64,000 nucleotides of DNA from Oncomelania hupensis (GCA_036898135.1 CM072514.1:6720137-6784136), one strand, 5' to 3'; shown: positions 42,049 to 55,947, counted from the stretch's first letter. Notes: a model not told the origin generated them from the sequence alone. Translations and numbers: made by a program.

Positions 42049-43875
42049 TTGACGTCTGTTAATTTTTTTTTTAAACTCCAGAAGAAGAAGGCTGTTTAAG
42101 GGGAAAATAAAAGTGAAACATTCTTCGGAGGTGCCTGTGTTGTCTCCCTTGATTGTTTGTGCCCCCTGCGTTCTACATCTGTTCCTCTTTGACTATTCTC
42201 CTTCTTTTCCGCATCGTTCCCCCCTTCTTTCTTCACTGAATTCTCCCCCTCCTCCTTCTCCTCCTCTTCCTCCTTTTTCTCTCTCTCTTCCTTCACACAA
42301 CACTGGGTGTATTTAAAAAAAATTAATTAGGGCAGATCAACAGTTCGGGTTATCGTGTAAGCTGGAACAACTTTGAGATATGATTGAACGGACAGAAAGA
42401 AGAGAGGAACCGTCGGCTGGTAGGCAACCTGAGACTACTAACTAACATATAAAAACAAACGAGACCAAACGAACTAGTAGATGTACATAGAAACAACATC
42501 CTTTTATTAAATGTGTTATAGACGACTGTCTCTATACACACAGACCGAAAACATGTTTCACTTATTTTTATGGACACCGGACCTTTTGTATTTGGACTAG
42601 AAAAAGTAGTGTATGCACGATTTTATTTGCTAATTCCATTCCACCAGACTGCAGCAGGGAGCGTCGAGCGCAAAAATCAATCGGTAGGGAGAGAGCACTT
42701 CTGAAATAAAGTCGTAAAAATCAAAAGATCAGCAATGTCAACATCATAGGGTCATGTGTAACAGAAACAATTTTGTGAGAACGGCACTTGCTCTGACTTG
42801 GAATTGTGGAACTTTGTCCTTTTACTTTACACAGCATGACGTAATTATACAAAATGACAGGAGGCTCGTAGTCCTGGGAGCTATATAGCCCCCAAAATGA
42901 GGGATTTAGGGCAGGGAGAGGGGGGTTGGGATACACATAATATTGGTACCGTGAAGGGCATTGTATAACACTGCAGCTGCGTTATAATATAGGCAGCAAC
43001 TGGACTGCTGTAGATATACAACAAACACTAATGAATTTACACAAAATAAATGTGTCAACAAAATAAATACACACAGAACGATATCAATTTAACATCATAA
43101 CAATTCAACAGAATAAGACAACACGTAAATCCGACAAAATATATAGTGTCAGCTTATTGCATTTTTAAATTCACGAAAGATCACTGATTATAACAAAGAA
43201 AGAAGGCAATTAAGAGGGAAATTGTATTATATTTCAGTGTACATAATCATAATAATAATTTAGTTGTATTTAGATTGAGAGAAGATGGTTCCAACAAGAC
43301 GACACAGTTTTAATAATCTAGTTTTAGATTTGTAATTCGACAGTTGATGCATTGTATACACATTTGGATAATTTCTATAATACTGAGGTATGTGAGAGGA
43401 TCTGTCCATAAGAAAGCGATTAGTATATATAAAAATATAACAAGGCGGAAATGACGTTTTTGATGACAAATATATCCCTAATTATAAAGAACCTCATTAC
43501 AATATTATACTCTCCAAAATTATGTTTCTCAATCACTCCACTTTTATTTTTAACACATATCCATTTCCTATTCATAAATTGCTTTGATTGATTTAAATGC
43601 GAATTTGCTAGGTTTGGTATTGAGATACGGCGGTGTAATGAGTCACCGCTGTTAATGTTTCTTTCTTTCTTGCATGTTATTGCTCTTTATTGCATTTATG
43701 GCGGTTATTTAAAAATATTGGTAATAAGAATTTTGTTAAGCGGATTGATGCATCATTGTATATGTTGATTATTATTACCAACATTATTACTATCAATATT
43801 GTTTGATTATTGTTTTATTTATTTATTTTTATTTTAAAATTACTGTCACTTTCCTGGATCATGCACTGTTTGACA
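42049..43875. other. Non-coding segment shared with copy 1
   Basis: Counterpart of 10420-12877 without the 11510-12201 insertion. At 43190-43210 the intact target AAAGAAAGAAGGCAATT is seen. No gene recognised. Confidence 0.5.
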
Positions 43876-44066
43876 GTTTGAAAGCCAAGCTGAACAAATC
43901 ATAGCTGAAGAACAAGCAGGATTCAGGGCAGGCCGAAGTACCACTGAACAGATTTTGAACCTCAGAATAATCTGCGAGAAATACCTACAGCACCAACAAC
44001 ATCTATATCATGTGTTCGTAGACTTCAAAAAGGCATCTGACCGAGTCTGGCATGTAGCTCATGGGC
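43876..44066 (+). pseudogene. RTE-like RT fragment, part 1 (copy 2)
   Basis: Counterpart of 12878-13071, with AEEQAGFRAGRSTTEQI and KASDRVWH. Confidence 0.85.
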
Positions 44067-44126
<60 letters not shown>

Positions 44127-45376
44127 GGATTTTTATATAGCGGGTACTCCAGCCTATGACCAGACTCACCACGCTTTACAAAGTCATTACATATAAATAC
44201 ATGCACACGATAAAACATCGCTTTTGCTACAATACACCAAAAGACGGAACAGTAAAGGTACAAACTATTTACAACTATGTACACAAATTACAAAAAAGAC
44301 AGAAATAGACTATTTACAACTATGTACACAAATGACAAAAAAGACAGAAATAGAATAGCAAAAACCTATTCACAGCTATTTATATGCCCGGTTAGGCCCA
44401 GGAGGAAAAACAGTATAAATATTTACAGCCGTGTATACGCTTACGGATCAGACAGAGACAAAAGAGGAGAGAATGGCAGCGGGATACAAATCAGTCTGAA
44501 TGATGCAGTTTGAAGAGGTGGGTTTTGAGGGCCTTTTTGAATGCTTGTGTTGATTGTATGTTGCGGGTATGGGAGGGAAGGGAATTCCACTGCTTAGGTG
44601 CGGAGTAAGCGAATGCACGTTGGCCGTATGTCTTAGTGCGGGTGACGGGAACCTTGAGTATGCGAGTGTCAGCAGAAGATCTTAAAGTGCGTGAAGAAGA
44701 GAAGACAGACAGTAGATCAGGAAGGTAGGAAGGACAAGAATCTGTGAAGAAGTTGTGACAGAGAACAGAGAGTTTGTACTCTATGCGTGCTTGCACAGGA
44801 AGCCAGTGAAAGGAATGTAGTAGAGGAGTGATGTGATCGCGTTTCTTAGCTCGGAATACTAGTCTAGTTGCTGAGTTCTGAACCTTTTGTAGTTTGTCAA
44901 TGATGTGTTTTGGGGTGCCAGCGAGGAGAGAGTTGCAATAGTCAAGACGAGAAAGGACGAGAGCGCAGACTAGGGTTTTGGTGGCAGTGACTGTAAGATA
45001 GTGGCGAAAGGAGCTGATTTGGCGTATGGCCGTGTATGCAGAGCGACAGACGTTGGAGATGCGGTTGTTGAGGGACAGGTCATCGGAGAGAATGTAGCCG
45101 AGATTTCTTCCTGAGGATGAGAACTGAATGTTTGTTGTCCCTACTGTAAGCGATGTTGGGAGAGGCGAGAGTGAGGAGGAGGTGTTGTGCTTGTGAATGA
45201 GGAGGGCGTCGGTTTTATCGTCATTAAGCTTAAGCTTGTTGAGTGTCATCCATGACTTAATGTCTGTGATGCAGTTCTCCAAAGTCTTAACAGTTGAATT
45301 AATGAGAGAGGGGGCAGTGGATTTATAAAGTTGTGTGTCATCTGCAAATGACTGACTCTCAACAGCATGCTTTCTA
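44067..45376 (-). pseudogene. CR1/jockey-group LINE 3' fragment (copy 2)
   Basis: Minus-strand frame 44491-45282 (263 codons) plus an upstream remnant where FADDTQLYKST is intact, unlike copy 1. Ends with a TTA-repeat tail at 44067-44125. The 3' UTR contains a duplicated tract (ACTATTTACAACTATGTACA near 44265 and 44308). Confidence 0.8.
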
Positions 45377-46100
45377 AGTGTACAGCATCAGCCCTAAAAT
45401 TATTGAAGTCATCAAAAGCCTGTATGACAAGGCTACCAGTGCAGTCCTCCACTACAGCGCCATCGGGAACAACAATCTGTGTGCGTCAGGGATGCCTACT
45501 CTCTCCAACACTCTTCAAAATCTTCCTAGAGCGCATCATGTCAGATGCCACGAAGGCACAGTCAGCATAGGGGGAAGAGCAATCTCCAACCTTCATTTTG
45601 CGGATGACATCGATGGATAGGCTGGAGAGGAACAAGAACTTGAACAGCTGGTACAGAGACCTTACACCACCTCCAGAGCCTATAAAATGGAAATAAGTGC
45701 AGAGAAGACCAAAATGATGACCAACAACCCCAATAGCATCAACACGGACATCAAAGTCCAAGGCCAATCCCTCAACACAGTGCATAGCTTCAAATATTTA
45801 GGAGCCATTGTATCAGACATTGGGTCCCGATAGGAAGTCCTCTCCAGGATCGCACAAACAACTGCTGCCCTGGCGAGGTTGAAGCCAATTTGGAAAGACA
45901 GGACCCTCAGCCTACATTCCAAGGTAAGACTGCTGCGCTCCCTTGTCATCTCCATCTTCCTATACGCTTGCAAAACATGGACCCTCACAGCAGATCTACA
46001 ACGAAGAATACAAAGCATGGAGATTAGGTGCTACAGAAGACTTCTGGGGATTTCCTATACCCAACACATCACCAACGCCGAAGTCCACAGTTACGGAGGA
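45377..46100 (+). pseudogene. RTE-like RT fragment, part 2 (copy 2)
   Basis: Counterpart of 14246-15003, with a small deletion near 45470 that removes WFRT and another near 45550. The TAG after DDIDG is shared with copy 1. Confidence 0.83.
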
Positions 46101-47345
46101 CTGCACTGGTAGCCTTGTCATACAGGTTTTTAATGACTTTAGTAATTTTAGTGCTGATATTGTACACTCTCATGGTTGCCCACAGAGCTGCAAACCAGGC
46201 TCGTTCAAACGCCTTTTTGAAGTCTACGAACACATGCTATAGATGTTGTTGGTACTGTAGGTATTTCTAGAAGATTATTCTGAGGTTGAAAATCTGTTCA
46301 GTGGTACTTCGGCCTGCCCTGAATCCTGCTTGTTCTTCAGCTATGATTTGTTCAACTTGGGGTTTCAACCTTTTGAGTATTATTTTCAGGAAGGCCTTGC
46401 TGCTGGGATGGCTGATGAGGCTGATGGTGCAGCAATTTTAACATTCCTGAAGGTTAATTTTTGGGAAGAGTGATGACAAAGAGCTAGGTCCATGGTATAG
46501 GCCACTCCCCACTCTGCCAGATCTTGTTACATATAATGGTGAGGACGTCAATCATAGCTTTCTCTTCCTGCTTGCAGCAATTCCGCAAGTATGTTGTCTA
46601 CACCCACTGACATTCTTTTCTTCAGCGATTGCACTGCTGCCTCAACTTCTTCTTGAAGAATTGGGAGGATTTCTTCTTCTTCTCTGTTCTCGGGACATGC
46701 TAGAACTGATGGGTCTCCGTTTGGTTTGTGGTTGTAAAGGTCAGAGTAGTACTCTGTCCATATATCCAGGACTTCTTGTTCTTCTGTAAGGCATATAATA
46801 TATATGTAAGACTTGCTTTGGGCTGTTTAACACTTCTCAGCCGCTTCACAGTCTGCTAGGCCTTGCTGTCGTTTTTGTTCAGATTGGTCTCTATTTGATG
46901 GCATTGATCTTCTATCCAGTTCTCCTTTGCTTTGCTCATTCCTTTTCGGATGTCATTGCTGCTTTTTCGGTAGGCACAGTGCTCCCTGTGAGGTGTTCTT
47001 TTTCTTTTTCATCTTTCTTCGTTTATCACACAGGTCCAAAGGTTCAGGTATGATCCACGGCTTCTTCTTTGGGTGGTGCTTGCCAAGGATCTCAGTGGCG
47101 GCATCTGTCACAGCTGAGCTGAAGGTGGTGGTGCTGGCATCTACTTCACCAGCTCCCAAAATGAGCAGTGGTGCAAATTTCCCTCCAATTGTGGCCTGAA
47201 CTATTTCTGGCACCTCCGGGTCTTGCAGTTTGTCCAGATCGAACTTCAGTCTGGTGCACTTTGCTGTGTTTACTTTCTTCAAGTGGAGCCGGAAAGACAT
47301 CATCACGATATCGTAGTAACGACCACCAGGTTCCGTTGCCCACAT
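46101..47345 (-). pseudogene. RTE-like LINE fragment on opposite strand (copy 2)
   Basis: Counterpart of 15004-16230, including TDAATEILGKHHPKKKPW. Tail-to-tail with the plus-strand fragment. Confidence 0.82.
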
Positions 47346-47612
47346 AAACAAAAACTTTAATCCTTTTAACAACGCCACAACATGAAAGCGTGTCAAAGGC
47401 TGTGCAATGAATTCGGAACTGATTTAAAAACAGACTTTAGACAAAAACTAGAGAATGGGAACTTTATATAGATACTCTGTAGGTAACTTATTTATAGGGC
47501 TTTACGTACAGGGATTTACGTCATTTAGTGACAGCAGCCAAGTTCGATTAATTTATATCGGAAAAATACATGCAAACGCATACAGTACATTCATCTTAGA
47601 CACGTCTGTGCA

Positions 47613-47708
47613 GGCCTAATTGGACGCCCCTGACAATTGGGTCTGACATAGAAGCCTAATTGGACGCCCCCTGCCTAATTGGACGCCGGGGCGTCCAATT
47701 GGGCATGG
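47613..47708 (+). repeat. Palindromic TTGGACGCC cluster (copy 2)
   Basis: Hairpin at 47677-47700 with perfect 11-bp arms AATTGGACGCC and GGCGTCCAATT around GG. Confidence 0.65.
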
Positions 47709-47741
47709 AGTGCACATATTTCATTTGACATATAATAACGT

Positions 47742-47813
47742 GTATGTATGTATGTATGTATGTATGTATGTATGTATGTATGTATGTATGTATGTATGTA
47801 TGTATGTATGTAT
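47742..47813 (+). repeat. (GTAT)n microsatellite
   Basis: GTAT repeats, longer than in copy 1. Confidence 0.95.
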
Positions 47814-47977
47814 AAGAAGAATGACAATCTGTATTGAATATAAAATGTATAAATAAATAAAAGAAAACATACTTAAGATAAATTATACCAAAGGAGACTA
47901 ATTCAGGTAATTAATTTGTATCTGTCTGACATTAGCAAAGAACGGTAAGGAGGTTCCGGCATACGTATGCTCTAGAA

Positions 47978-48614
47978 CAGAGGCATGGGTGGTCTAATGG
48001 CAGTGCTTTGGCTGGCGGATCTGAAGGTCCCGGGTTCGAACCCTGTCCGGGCCATTGTGTTGTGTCCCTGGGAAAGGCACTTTACTCCCGTTTCCTACTC
48101 CTTCGGATGAGAGTGTAAACTGAGGTCTAATCTGTGTGTCGCATACGTTCCATCATAACGGACTTTAAAGATCCTGACGCTCATGTCCTAGACGGGTGAG
48201 TGCCGGTAACAAGAACACACCCAACATGCACGTGGTCTTTCTCCCCCATCCCTGGCTGGCCAGGATAGTGGTCAGTTGTCCAGGAGTCAGACCATGCGCG
48301 CAAAGGCTGCGGGTGGGCGTCTCGGGCGGTTTGAGTTAGATCCTGTATCGGCCAGCGCCTAGAGTCTGGTCAAGTACGGCGAGATAAGTGCGCTATAAAA
48401 ATCCTCAATAATAATAGCAATAATAACAGGGGTGCCCAATACGTCGATCGCGATCAACCGGTCGATCGGGAAGGTACTGTGAGTAGATCGTGAAGCATTT
48501 TAAAAAATTGACGTCAGCCTATTATCTATATATAATATTTTTATGGTAGGTAGATCATTTTGGCTTGTCCATTTTATAAGTAGATCGCATGCTGAGAAAG
48601 TGTGGGTACCCCTG
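47978..48614 (+). mobile_element. hAT-type MITE with one nested SINE (copy 2)
   Basis: TSD CTCTAGAA at 47970-47977 and 48615-48622. SINE at 47981-48426 with B box GGTTCGAACCC; MITE body from CAGGGGTGCCC at 48427 to GTACCCCTG at 48614. Confidence 0.78.
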
Positions 48615-48622
48615 CTCTAGAA

Positions 48623-49142
<520 letters not shown>

Positions 49143-49319
49143 CAATGTGTCAGTGGCAACTGTTAAGCGCGTTACCGTCGAAGGCAGAAGCGTATTTTAC
49201 AGACAAGTTCATTTGCGTACTAAAGGCACTGTTGAAGAGCTTTATAAGTCATTATTGTATGTCTGCTTGGTGGAATATCACCAAATAGCCTCATCTCTAT
49301 TGGTTTGTGTGACGTGGGG

Positions 49320-52034
49320 TTTTATTGTTGCTGGGCTCTGCACAATGGAATGCTATTACCCACTCGTCTTAATCTATGGGGATCGCTAGTGAATCTCCCT
49401 TTGACTTAACTTAATACATTTATTTGTTTAGCTCGGTCTGTGTTAAGGCTGGGGTACAGAGATAGATAGAAAAATGGTAAAAGATCACTGTCACACTAGA
49501 TTTCACACGGCTCTGAAACATATGTAGTCCAGCCACTTGATAACAGTAAATATCACACATTTATTTCCTCTACTCTATACACGATCTTCGATGTACGGAA
49601 CTAACTTAAAAGTTCAAATGTCAATGCGAATGGTTCGCTCTTGAGAGTTCTAGGCAGCTACTTTATCTTCATTGGGCACTGGATACTTTCTGCCATAATG
49701 GTCAGAGTTCTTGAAGAGTGGGCTACTGTGGTCCTTTTGATACCAGTTTTAGTGCACTGTTTCAAGGGGCACTTAACTGAGTGGCTGAAGCGCTGCATTG
49801 TGGTTGATTCTGTGACAAGCTGTGTTGTCGTGGAGTCTTCTCCCTTTGGCTAGACGGGTGGGCTATCTTTGCGCAGTGCTTTTGATGCCAAAGTTCAGCG
49901 ATGACTTGTTTTTGTTGTTCACCTAGTTGGGTTCACGATACAATGCCTGCTCGTCGGTAACATATGAGACGAAATTCTGCACAGCCCTGTATAATAGGTG
50001 TGTGCAGAGCGTCTCACTATAGGCCGAAGTAGCCCTCAGTGATTAGCTCCACATCTCTATATATTAGCGACGAACATTCTGCTAAGTCCGTGGTCCACTG
50101 GAATCTCCACTCTAATTTCCTATACATATATAAATATAAAACATGGCTAACTATATACATAGAGAAAGAATTAATATTATACACATTCTCTGGTACAGCC
50201 ACTGGTCTGCAAGCATACATAGAGGTTAAACAACAGTGGTTCCATACGGATTTCAATATGGCGTCAAACCCGGTCGTGTTCGACACAGCTTCACGCAATG
50301 TTGGACTAACCATTCAATTCTAAGCATAGCAAATTTCACAAACATAATTCAACAAAATTATAAATACATCACGATGAAACAGAAGTATGTTCATTTACCT
50401 TTTTGACAATGTCAGGCCGTGGCTAACTTGATTGAATCGAATATTCAACAAGTTCTGCTTCCTAAGTCTGCTTAGGAGAGAGATTTCTGCTAGAGTGTAA
50501 CTGTTTACTCTAGGCAGTTTGAATCTAGAATGACACTTCTACCTCTCCTTGTAACGTTTTTTTAATTGTTGCTGGGCTCTGCACAATGGAATGCTGTAAC
50601 CCTCACGTCTTATTCTATGGGAACCGCTAGTGAGTCACCCGGTGAATTACTTTAATACATTTATTTGTTTAGCTCGGTCTGTGTTAAGGCTGGGGTACAG
50701 AGATAGATAGAAAAATGGTAAAAGATCACTGTCACACTAGCTTTCACACGGCTATGAATCATATGTAGTCCAGCCACTTTATAACAGTCAAAATCACACA
50801 TTTATTTCTTCTACTCTATACACGATCTTCGAAGTACGAATCTAACATAAGAGTTCAATTGTCAATGCGAATGGTTCGCTCGCTGATAATCTAGGCAGCT
50901 ACTTATTCTTCATAGGGCACTGGCTACTAGCGTTCATGAAGAATGGACTACTGTGGTCCTTTTGCTACAGTTTTAATGCACTGTTTCCTGGGCACTTAAC
51001 TGATCAGTGGTTTCGTGGTTGAAGCGCTGAGATGAGGTAGCTTCTATGACACTCTGTTTTGTCATTGCTTGTGTTAGACGGGTGGGCTATTTGCGCTCGA
51101 TGCTGTAGATGCCTCGGCAGCCAACTCGAATCGTAGATTAGGTTCTATTCTTTGCAAAGTTGGGCTCACGATATCCCGCCTGCTCGTCTGTAACATAAGA
51201 GACGAAATTCTGCACAACCCTGAATAATTGGTCTGTGCAGAGCGTCTCACTGAAAGCCAAAGTAGCCCTCAGTGATAGCTCCACATCTCTATACATAAGC
51301 GACGAACATTCTGCTAAGTCGGTGGTCCAATGGAATCTCCACTCTAATTTCCTATACATACATAAATATAAATCGTGGCTAACTAAACACATAAAGAAGT
51401 AATAATATTATAAACATTCACTGGTATAGCCACTGGTCTGCAAGCATACATATAGGTTAAACAACAGTGGTTCCGTCAGGTATACAACATGGCGTCAAAA
51501 CCGGTCATGCTTGACACGTGTTCGGCTTCTCCACGTGGTAAGGCAAAATCGGACTAACAACTCAAATCTGTGCATAGCAAATTCCACAAACATAATTTCA
51601 ACAATAATATAAATACATCACTATGAAACAGAAGTATGTTCATTTATCTGTTCGACAATGTCAGGCCCGTGGCTACTTGATTGAATTCAAATATTCAACA
51701 AGCACTGCTTCCCTGTTCTATCAGTGGAGATATTTCTCTGCTCGAGTGTAGCTGTGTACTGCTCAGAGCTTTCCACACAACTGACCCTATACTTGGCTTT
51801 GACTGAATCAGCCAGAACTGGTCCTAACCACTCTACCTGTGTATATTGGCTGAAACAAAACACCATCTAGGCCGCGATGATGTCACGAAACGGCTCGCGT
51901 CAGCTCGCAGTGTGTGTGTACACATCAGTTATACCTTAACCGTCTGCTATAGACTACAGTAACCTTCTAAGATTTACTACTGCTAAACAAGCAAAAGCTC
52001 AAATAGTGCGGGGTAAACGGGTCTGCTTCTTACA
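49320..52034. repeat. 1.24-kb tandem repeat and candidate 3' LTR of element C (copy 2)
   Basis: TTGTTGCTGGGCTCTGCACA occurs at about 49326 and 50568. The right unit continues to GCTTCTTACA at 52034, immediately left (downstream on the minus strand) of GGCTCCCTC, a possible polypurine tract. The 50595-52034 interval (TGTAAC to TTACA) is my best LTR candidate. No matching 5' LTR was found at the other end of element C. Confidence 0.42.
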
Positions 52035-52201
52035 GGCTCCCTCAAATGAAAAAAGGCGATGACTACTGGATTCGACCTTTTTCTACTATAGAGCCTAGTT
52101 TAACACTGCACTATCCTAGGGTCCTATATACAAACTAGTTAAGTTGCTCTACCTGAGCTGCAATGCTATGCCAGGTAGCTATGGACACTAGTGACAGGGT
52201 T

Positions 52202-54250
52202 TTACTGGACGGGGACGAATTCTGGTGCTGTGGCCCTTAGTTGTGTTGGGTGGGCGACAGCTGCTGTGTCCTCCACGAGATGGCGACTGAGGTAGTCGGC
52301 TCCGTGGTTCTCTTTGCCGGGGATGTACTCGATTTGGAAAGAGTATCCCTGAAGGGTGAGTGCCCATCTCATCAGGCGAGAGTTAAACGATTTGGAGGCT
52401 GCCAGGAACGATAGTGGTTGGTGGTCCACCTGTACTGAGAAATGTGTCCCATACAGGTAGATTTGAAACTTCTGTATGGCCCAGACTAGTCCAAGGCATT
52501 CTTTCTCCGACGTGGCGTAGTGTGTTTCGGCGGGTCTCAGTTTTCTGCTGGCGAAGGCGACAGGGAATAGCGTCTCTGCATTCCTGGAGTCGCGCTGTAG
52601 CAGTACTGCTCCGAGTCCTAAGTCACTTGCGTCGGTGCGTAGAACGAATGGCCGCCTCAAATCTGTTAGGTGGAGTACTGGCGCCGATGTCATTTTGTCT
52701 TTGAGTGTTTGGAATGCTGTCTCGCATTCGGCTGTCCATACGACTTTGTCCGGGGCGATTTTCCGGGTTCCATTTGTCAGTGGCACGGCGATGCTGTTGT
52801 AGTTGGGGATGAACTTCTGGTAGAAGCCGCAGAGCCCTAGAAACGACTGCACTTCCTTGTTGGTCTTGGGCCTAGGAGCGTCGAGTAGGCGTTTCACGGT
52901 CTTTTCTACCGGTCGCAGGCTTCCTTGACTTATGGTGTGCCCCAGGAATTCTAATTCCGTGAATCCAATCTGGCAATTGGTGGGTCTTGCCGTCAATCCA
53001 GTGTCTCTGAGGCGGGCGAGAAGTCGTTGTAGGAGCGTGATATGTTCCTCCCAAGTAGGTGTTGCTATGAGGATGTCGTCCATAATCGCGTGTAGGTGCT
53101 CGCTGCACAGGGGTGCCAGGAGTTTTCGCATCATGGCGCTGAAGATGCTGGGTGCGTTGTGGAGTCCAAATGGAAATACATTGAACTCGAAGTTTCCTTC
53201 CATAGTGCTAAACGCTAGGTACTTTCGGACTTGTGGTTGTACTGGTATCTGATAGTATCCTTTGCTGAGGTCGATGCGTGAGAAGTACTTCGCTCGCTGT
53301 AGCCTGGCAAATAGGTCTGTCTGGTCCGGGAGTGGCTCTGGCTGGAACTGCGTTACGGCATTCAGGAGTCTGAAGTCGATGCACAGTCGATGCTCTCCGT
53401 TGGGCTTTCGAAACAATACCGTGCCTGCACTGTAGGGTGAAGTAGACTCTGAGATGATTCCGACTGCCAGTAAGGTGTCTATCTCTTCCTTGATGGCTCG
53501 CTGCTGCGACAGTGGCATCGGGTAGAGCTTCTGGCGGACGGGTGTTGGGTCGGTCACCGTTAGGGTTACTTCGACGATGTCTGTCCTCCCTGGTCGGTCT
53601 GTGAGCATAGTCTGATGTTGTCGAATGACCTGTAGTACTTGCTGTTGCTGTTTGGCGGCTAGGTCTCCGTTGAGTATTAAGTCTTTGTGGGTTTCTTTGG
53701 AGTGCAGGGGATACTCTACTGCATTGGTCTCCATGCTTTCTCCTTCTTCCGCGAAGGCGATTGCTAGCAAGTTGTGAGTGCTGGGGGTCGCTGGTCGGTC
53801 CGTGTATTTCTTGAGGAGATTGATGTGGTGGTATCGAGCTCTTCCGTTTACCTCTACTTGGTAGACTGTCTTGGATTTCTTGGCAGTCACCCGGTACGGT
53901 CCTCTCCAAGCGATGTCCAGCTTGTTGGTCCCACTTGGAAGTAAGAGTAGGACTTCATCGCCGACTTGCAGTTCTCGGTCCTTCGCGTGGCGGTTGTAGT
54001 ACTTCGCCTGACGGGCTCTTGCCTTCTTCAGTGCTTCACCAGCTTTCTTCCACGTTGCTTTGAAGGTTTCCTGCAGGTCTGCGACGTACTTGGTGGCACC
54101 TCTGGGTGTGTCGTCTATCTTGACTTCCGTCCAACTTCTGCGTAGGGCTTCGAGCGGTCCTACTAGAGGTCTGCCGAATAGCAATGTTGACGGGGTGTAA
54201 CCTGTGGCTGCATGGGGCGTTTCTCGATATGCGAACAGTGCCGCATTCAC
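52202..54250 (-). CDS. pol: Element C integrase C-terminus, RT, RNase H (copy 2)
   Basis: 682-codon minus-strand frame, first Met in MNAALFAYRETP. Integrase C-terminal region with GDEVLLLLP and AWRGPYRV; linker; RT with IDLSKGYYQIPV, FPFGLHNAPS and catalytic IMDDIL about residue 392; RNase H with RTDASDLGLGAVL, EKECLGLVWA, VDHQPL and HGADYLSRHL. Again integrase before RT. Upstream frames are broken, so this is the intact 3' half of a dead element. Differs from A and B enough to be a separate lineage. Confidence 0.92.
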   Translation of the reverse strand: MNAALFAYRETPHAATGYTPSTLLFGRPLVGPLEALRRSWTEVKIDDTPRGATKYVADLQETFKATWKKAGEALKKARARQAKYYNRHAKDRELQVGDEVLLLLPSGTNKLDIAWRGPYRVTAKKSKTVYQVEVNGRARYHHINLLKKYTDRPATPSTHNLLAIAFAEEGESMETNAVEYPLHSKETHKDLILNGDLAAKQQQQVLQVIRQHQTMLTDRPGRTDIVEVTLTVTDPTPVRQKLYPMPLSQQRAIKEEIDTLLAVGIISESTSPYSAGTVLFRKPNGEHRLCIDFRLLNAVTQFQPEPLPDQTDLFARLQRAKYFSRIDLSKGYYQIPVQPQVRKYLAFSTMEGNFEFNVFPFGLHNAPSIFSAMMRKLLAPLCSEHLHAIMDDILIATPTWEEHITLLQRLLARLRDTGLTARPTNCQIGFTELEFLGHTISQGSLRPVEKTVKRLLDAPRPKTNKEVQSFLGLCGFYQKFIPNYNSIAVPLTNGTRKIAPDKVVWTAECETAFQTLKDKMTSAPVLHLTDLRRPFVLRTDASDLGLGAVLLQRDSRNAETLFPVAFASRKLRPAETHYATSEKECLGLVWAIQKFQIYLYGTHFSVQVDHQPLSFLAASKSFNSRLMRWALTLQGYSFQIEYIPGKENHGADYLSRHLVEDTAAVAHPTQLRATAPEFVPVQ

Positions 54251-54894
54251 GTAAGTGTCCCACGCTTCTGGATTGTCGTCGGCGACTTTCCTGAGGATGG
54301 TGAGAAGGGTTCCATTCAGTCTTTCTACTTGTCCGTTGCTGGCTGGTGGTGTGCGAATGTGATGAATTCGAACACGTCTTGCATCAGGCGGCCGGTAAAC
54401 TGAGATCCGTTGTCCGTTCTAATGCTGTCCGGGAATCCCACTCTGGTAAAGATGGCGATGAGTGCATCTGCAATCTTCCTGGTGTCGATCGCTGACAACG
54501 GGACTGCTTCGCACCACATCGTACAGGCATCGACGAGTGTGAGTACAAATCTGTCCCGCTTCTTGGTCATGGGCAGTGGTCCGACTATGTCTACTGAGAC
54601 TTGCTGGAATGGCACGCCGACTACTACTGATGGTCCTAAGGTAACTGGTACGGTGTGATGGCGCGGGGAATATCGTTGACATTGGTGACAAGATTTCACG
54701 TAGCGCTTGACATCCTCCGTGATTCCTGGCCAATAGTAGTGTGCGCTGATTCTATGTACAGTGGCTCCAATTCCCATATGTCCGCTGAGTGGCATGCTGT
54801 GGCCTAATTCTAGTACTTGGGCTCGAAGGGTGGCTGGTAGTACTAGCTGGGTGTGATCTCCATCTCCTTGTCGATGTAGAACTCCGTCTTCCAT
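54251..54894 (-). pseudogene. Element C integrase N-terminal and core region
   Basis: Minus-strand frame 54325-54894 with HHCC residues (ELGHSMPLSGH, CHQC), catalytic Asp in VDIVGPLP and Asp in RTDNGSQF. A one-base shift near 54370 is needed to reach ASNGQVERLNG, which holds the catalytic Glu, and then the RT frame at 54250. Not translatable as one protein. Confidence 0.85.
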
Positions 54895-55637
54895 GTAGAA
54901 GTCTCCTTTGTGCGGGGGTGTGTGCGCCTTGGGTAGCTTCTGGAAGCACTTGGCTATCGAGGTGTCCTCTTTCTGTGCTGTTTTGATCTCTTCGAGCCCT
55001 GAATTCGGGGCTAACTCGGGCTGGGGTGGCTGGGTTTTAGCCTAGACCCTGGTTTGCACTGCAGCTATCTCTACAGTTTTAGGGGGCATGCATAATAACA
55101 CATACCTACAACCTAGCACTAGATCATACAGGGGTTTCTGTAAAACAGCGGCTTGGATTCGTCCTATGACGTATCTACTCTCTACTTCTATCCAAGCTAT
55201 TGGGCAAGTAGTCGTCGGTTTCGTCAAGTCTGCTCCTTATAGTTCGACTGTCTTGTCCGTCAAGTCCGCGCGCGATACAAGAGATTCGCTAACTATCGCG
55301 TCATATGATAGACCTGTGTCATACAGACAGTTCGCTTCTTTACCGTTGACGTTGACCGTATCTGTCACCGATGGGTGATCTCCGATGGTGTGTGGCTTGT
55401 TACCGCTGCTTTGAGTTAGAACTCTGTGCGCTGGCCGGCTTTCGCGCTCGTCCCTACGTTGTGCGGCCAACTTGAAACATCCCGCGGTGGAGTGATTATT
55501 TCTGTTGCAGAACGAGCAATATCGTTTCTGTTCTGCGGGACCTCTTTTCACGAATTCCGTGTTGGGTCCTTTATTTTGCCCAGGTCTGGGGTGATTCGGC
55601 CTATTCGCGGTGCGCTCTTCCCGGTGAGGGCTTCGTT
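54895..55637 (-). pseudogene. Element C zinc knuckle, protease and linker
   Basis: Minus strand: CCHC-type CSFCNRNNHSTAGC at about 55485-55530, protease-like LYDTGLSYDAIV near 55300-55330, and KPLYDLVLG near 55120. Interrupted by a stop near 55230 and another at about 55040, after which the linker continues into the integrase frame. Confidence 0.75.
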
Positions 55638-55639
55638 TA

Positions 55640-55937
55640 AAAAAAAAAAGGTAAAGGTAGTCCCATAGCCTTGTGGCCGTAGGGGAGCGTGATGTTGGAG
55701 ATCACACTTATCTTGGGCCAGCGTAATGAGGTGATGCCCAACTCTCTCCCTCGCTGCTTTACCTTCCCCACCCTCAAGAGAGTAGGTACTCAATCACAGT
55801 TGAGTCAACTGGGGGCGTTGTTGTTTGTCGCTTCACACCTTAGCGGTCACCCATCCAAGTGCTAACCGCACCGGACGGTGCTTCACTTTCGACACAGTAG
55901 CGAGTGCTCCAACCACTGCACTATCCGACACCCCAAC
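55640..55937 (-). mobile_element. Composite tRNA/5S SINE in element C
   Basis: 298 bp, minus strand, with an A-run next to the CCTTTACC tail side. Flanked by a perfect 10-bp target duplication GCTTCGTTTA (55630-55639 and 55938-55947). Confidence 0.92.
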
Positions 55938-55947
55938 GCTTCGTTTA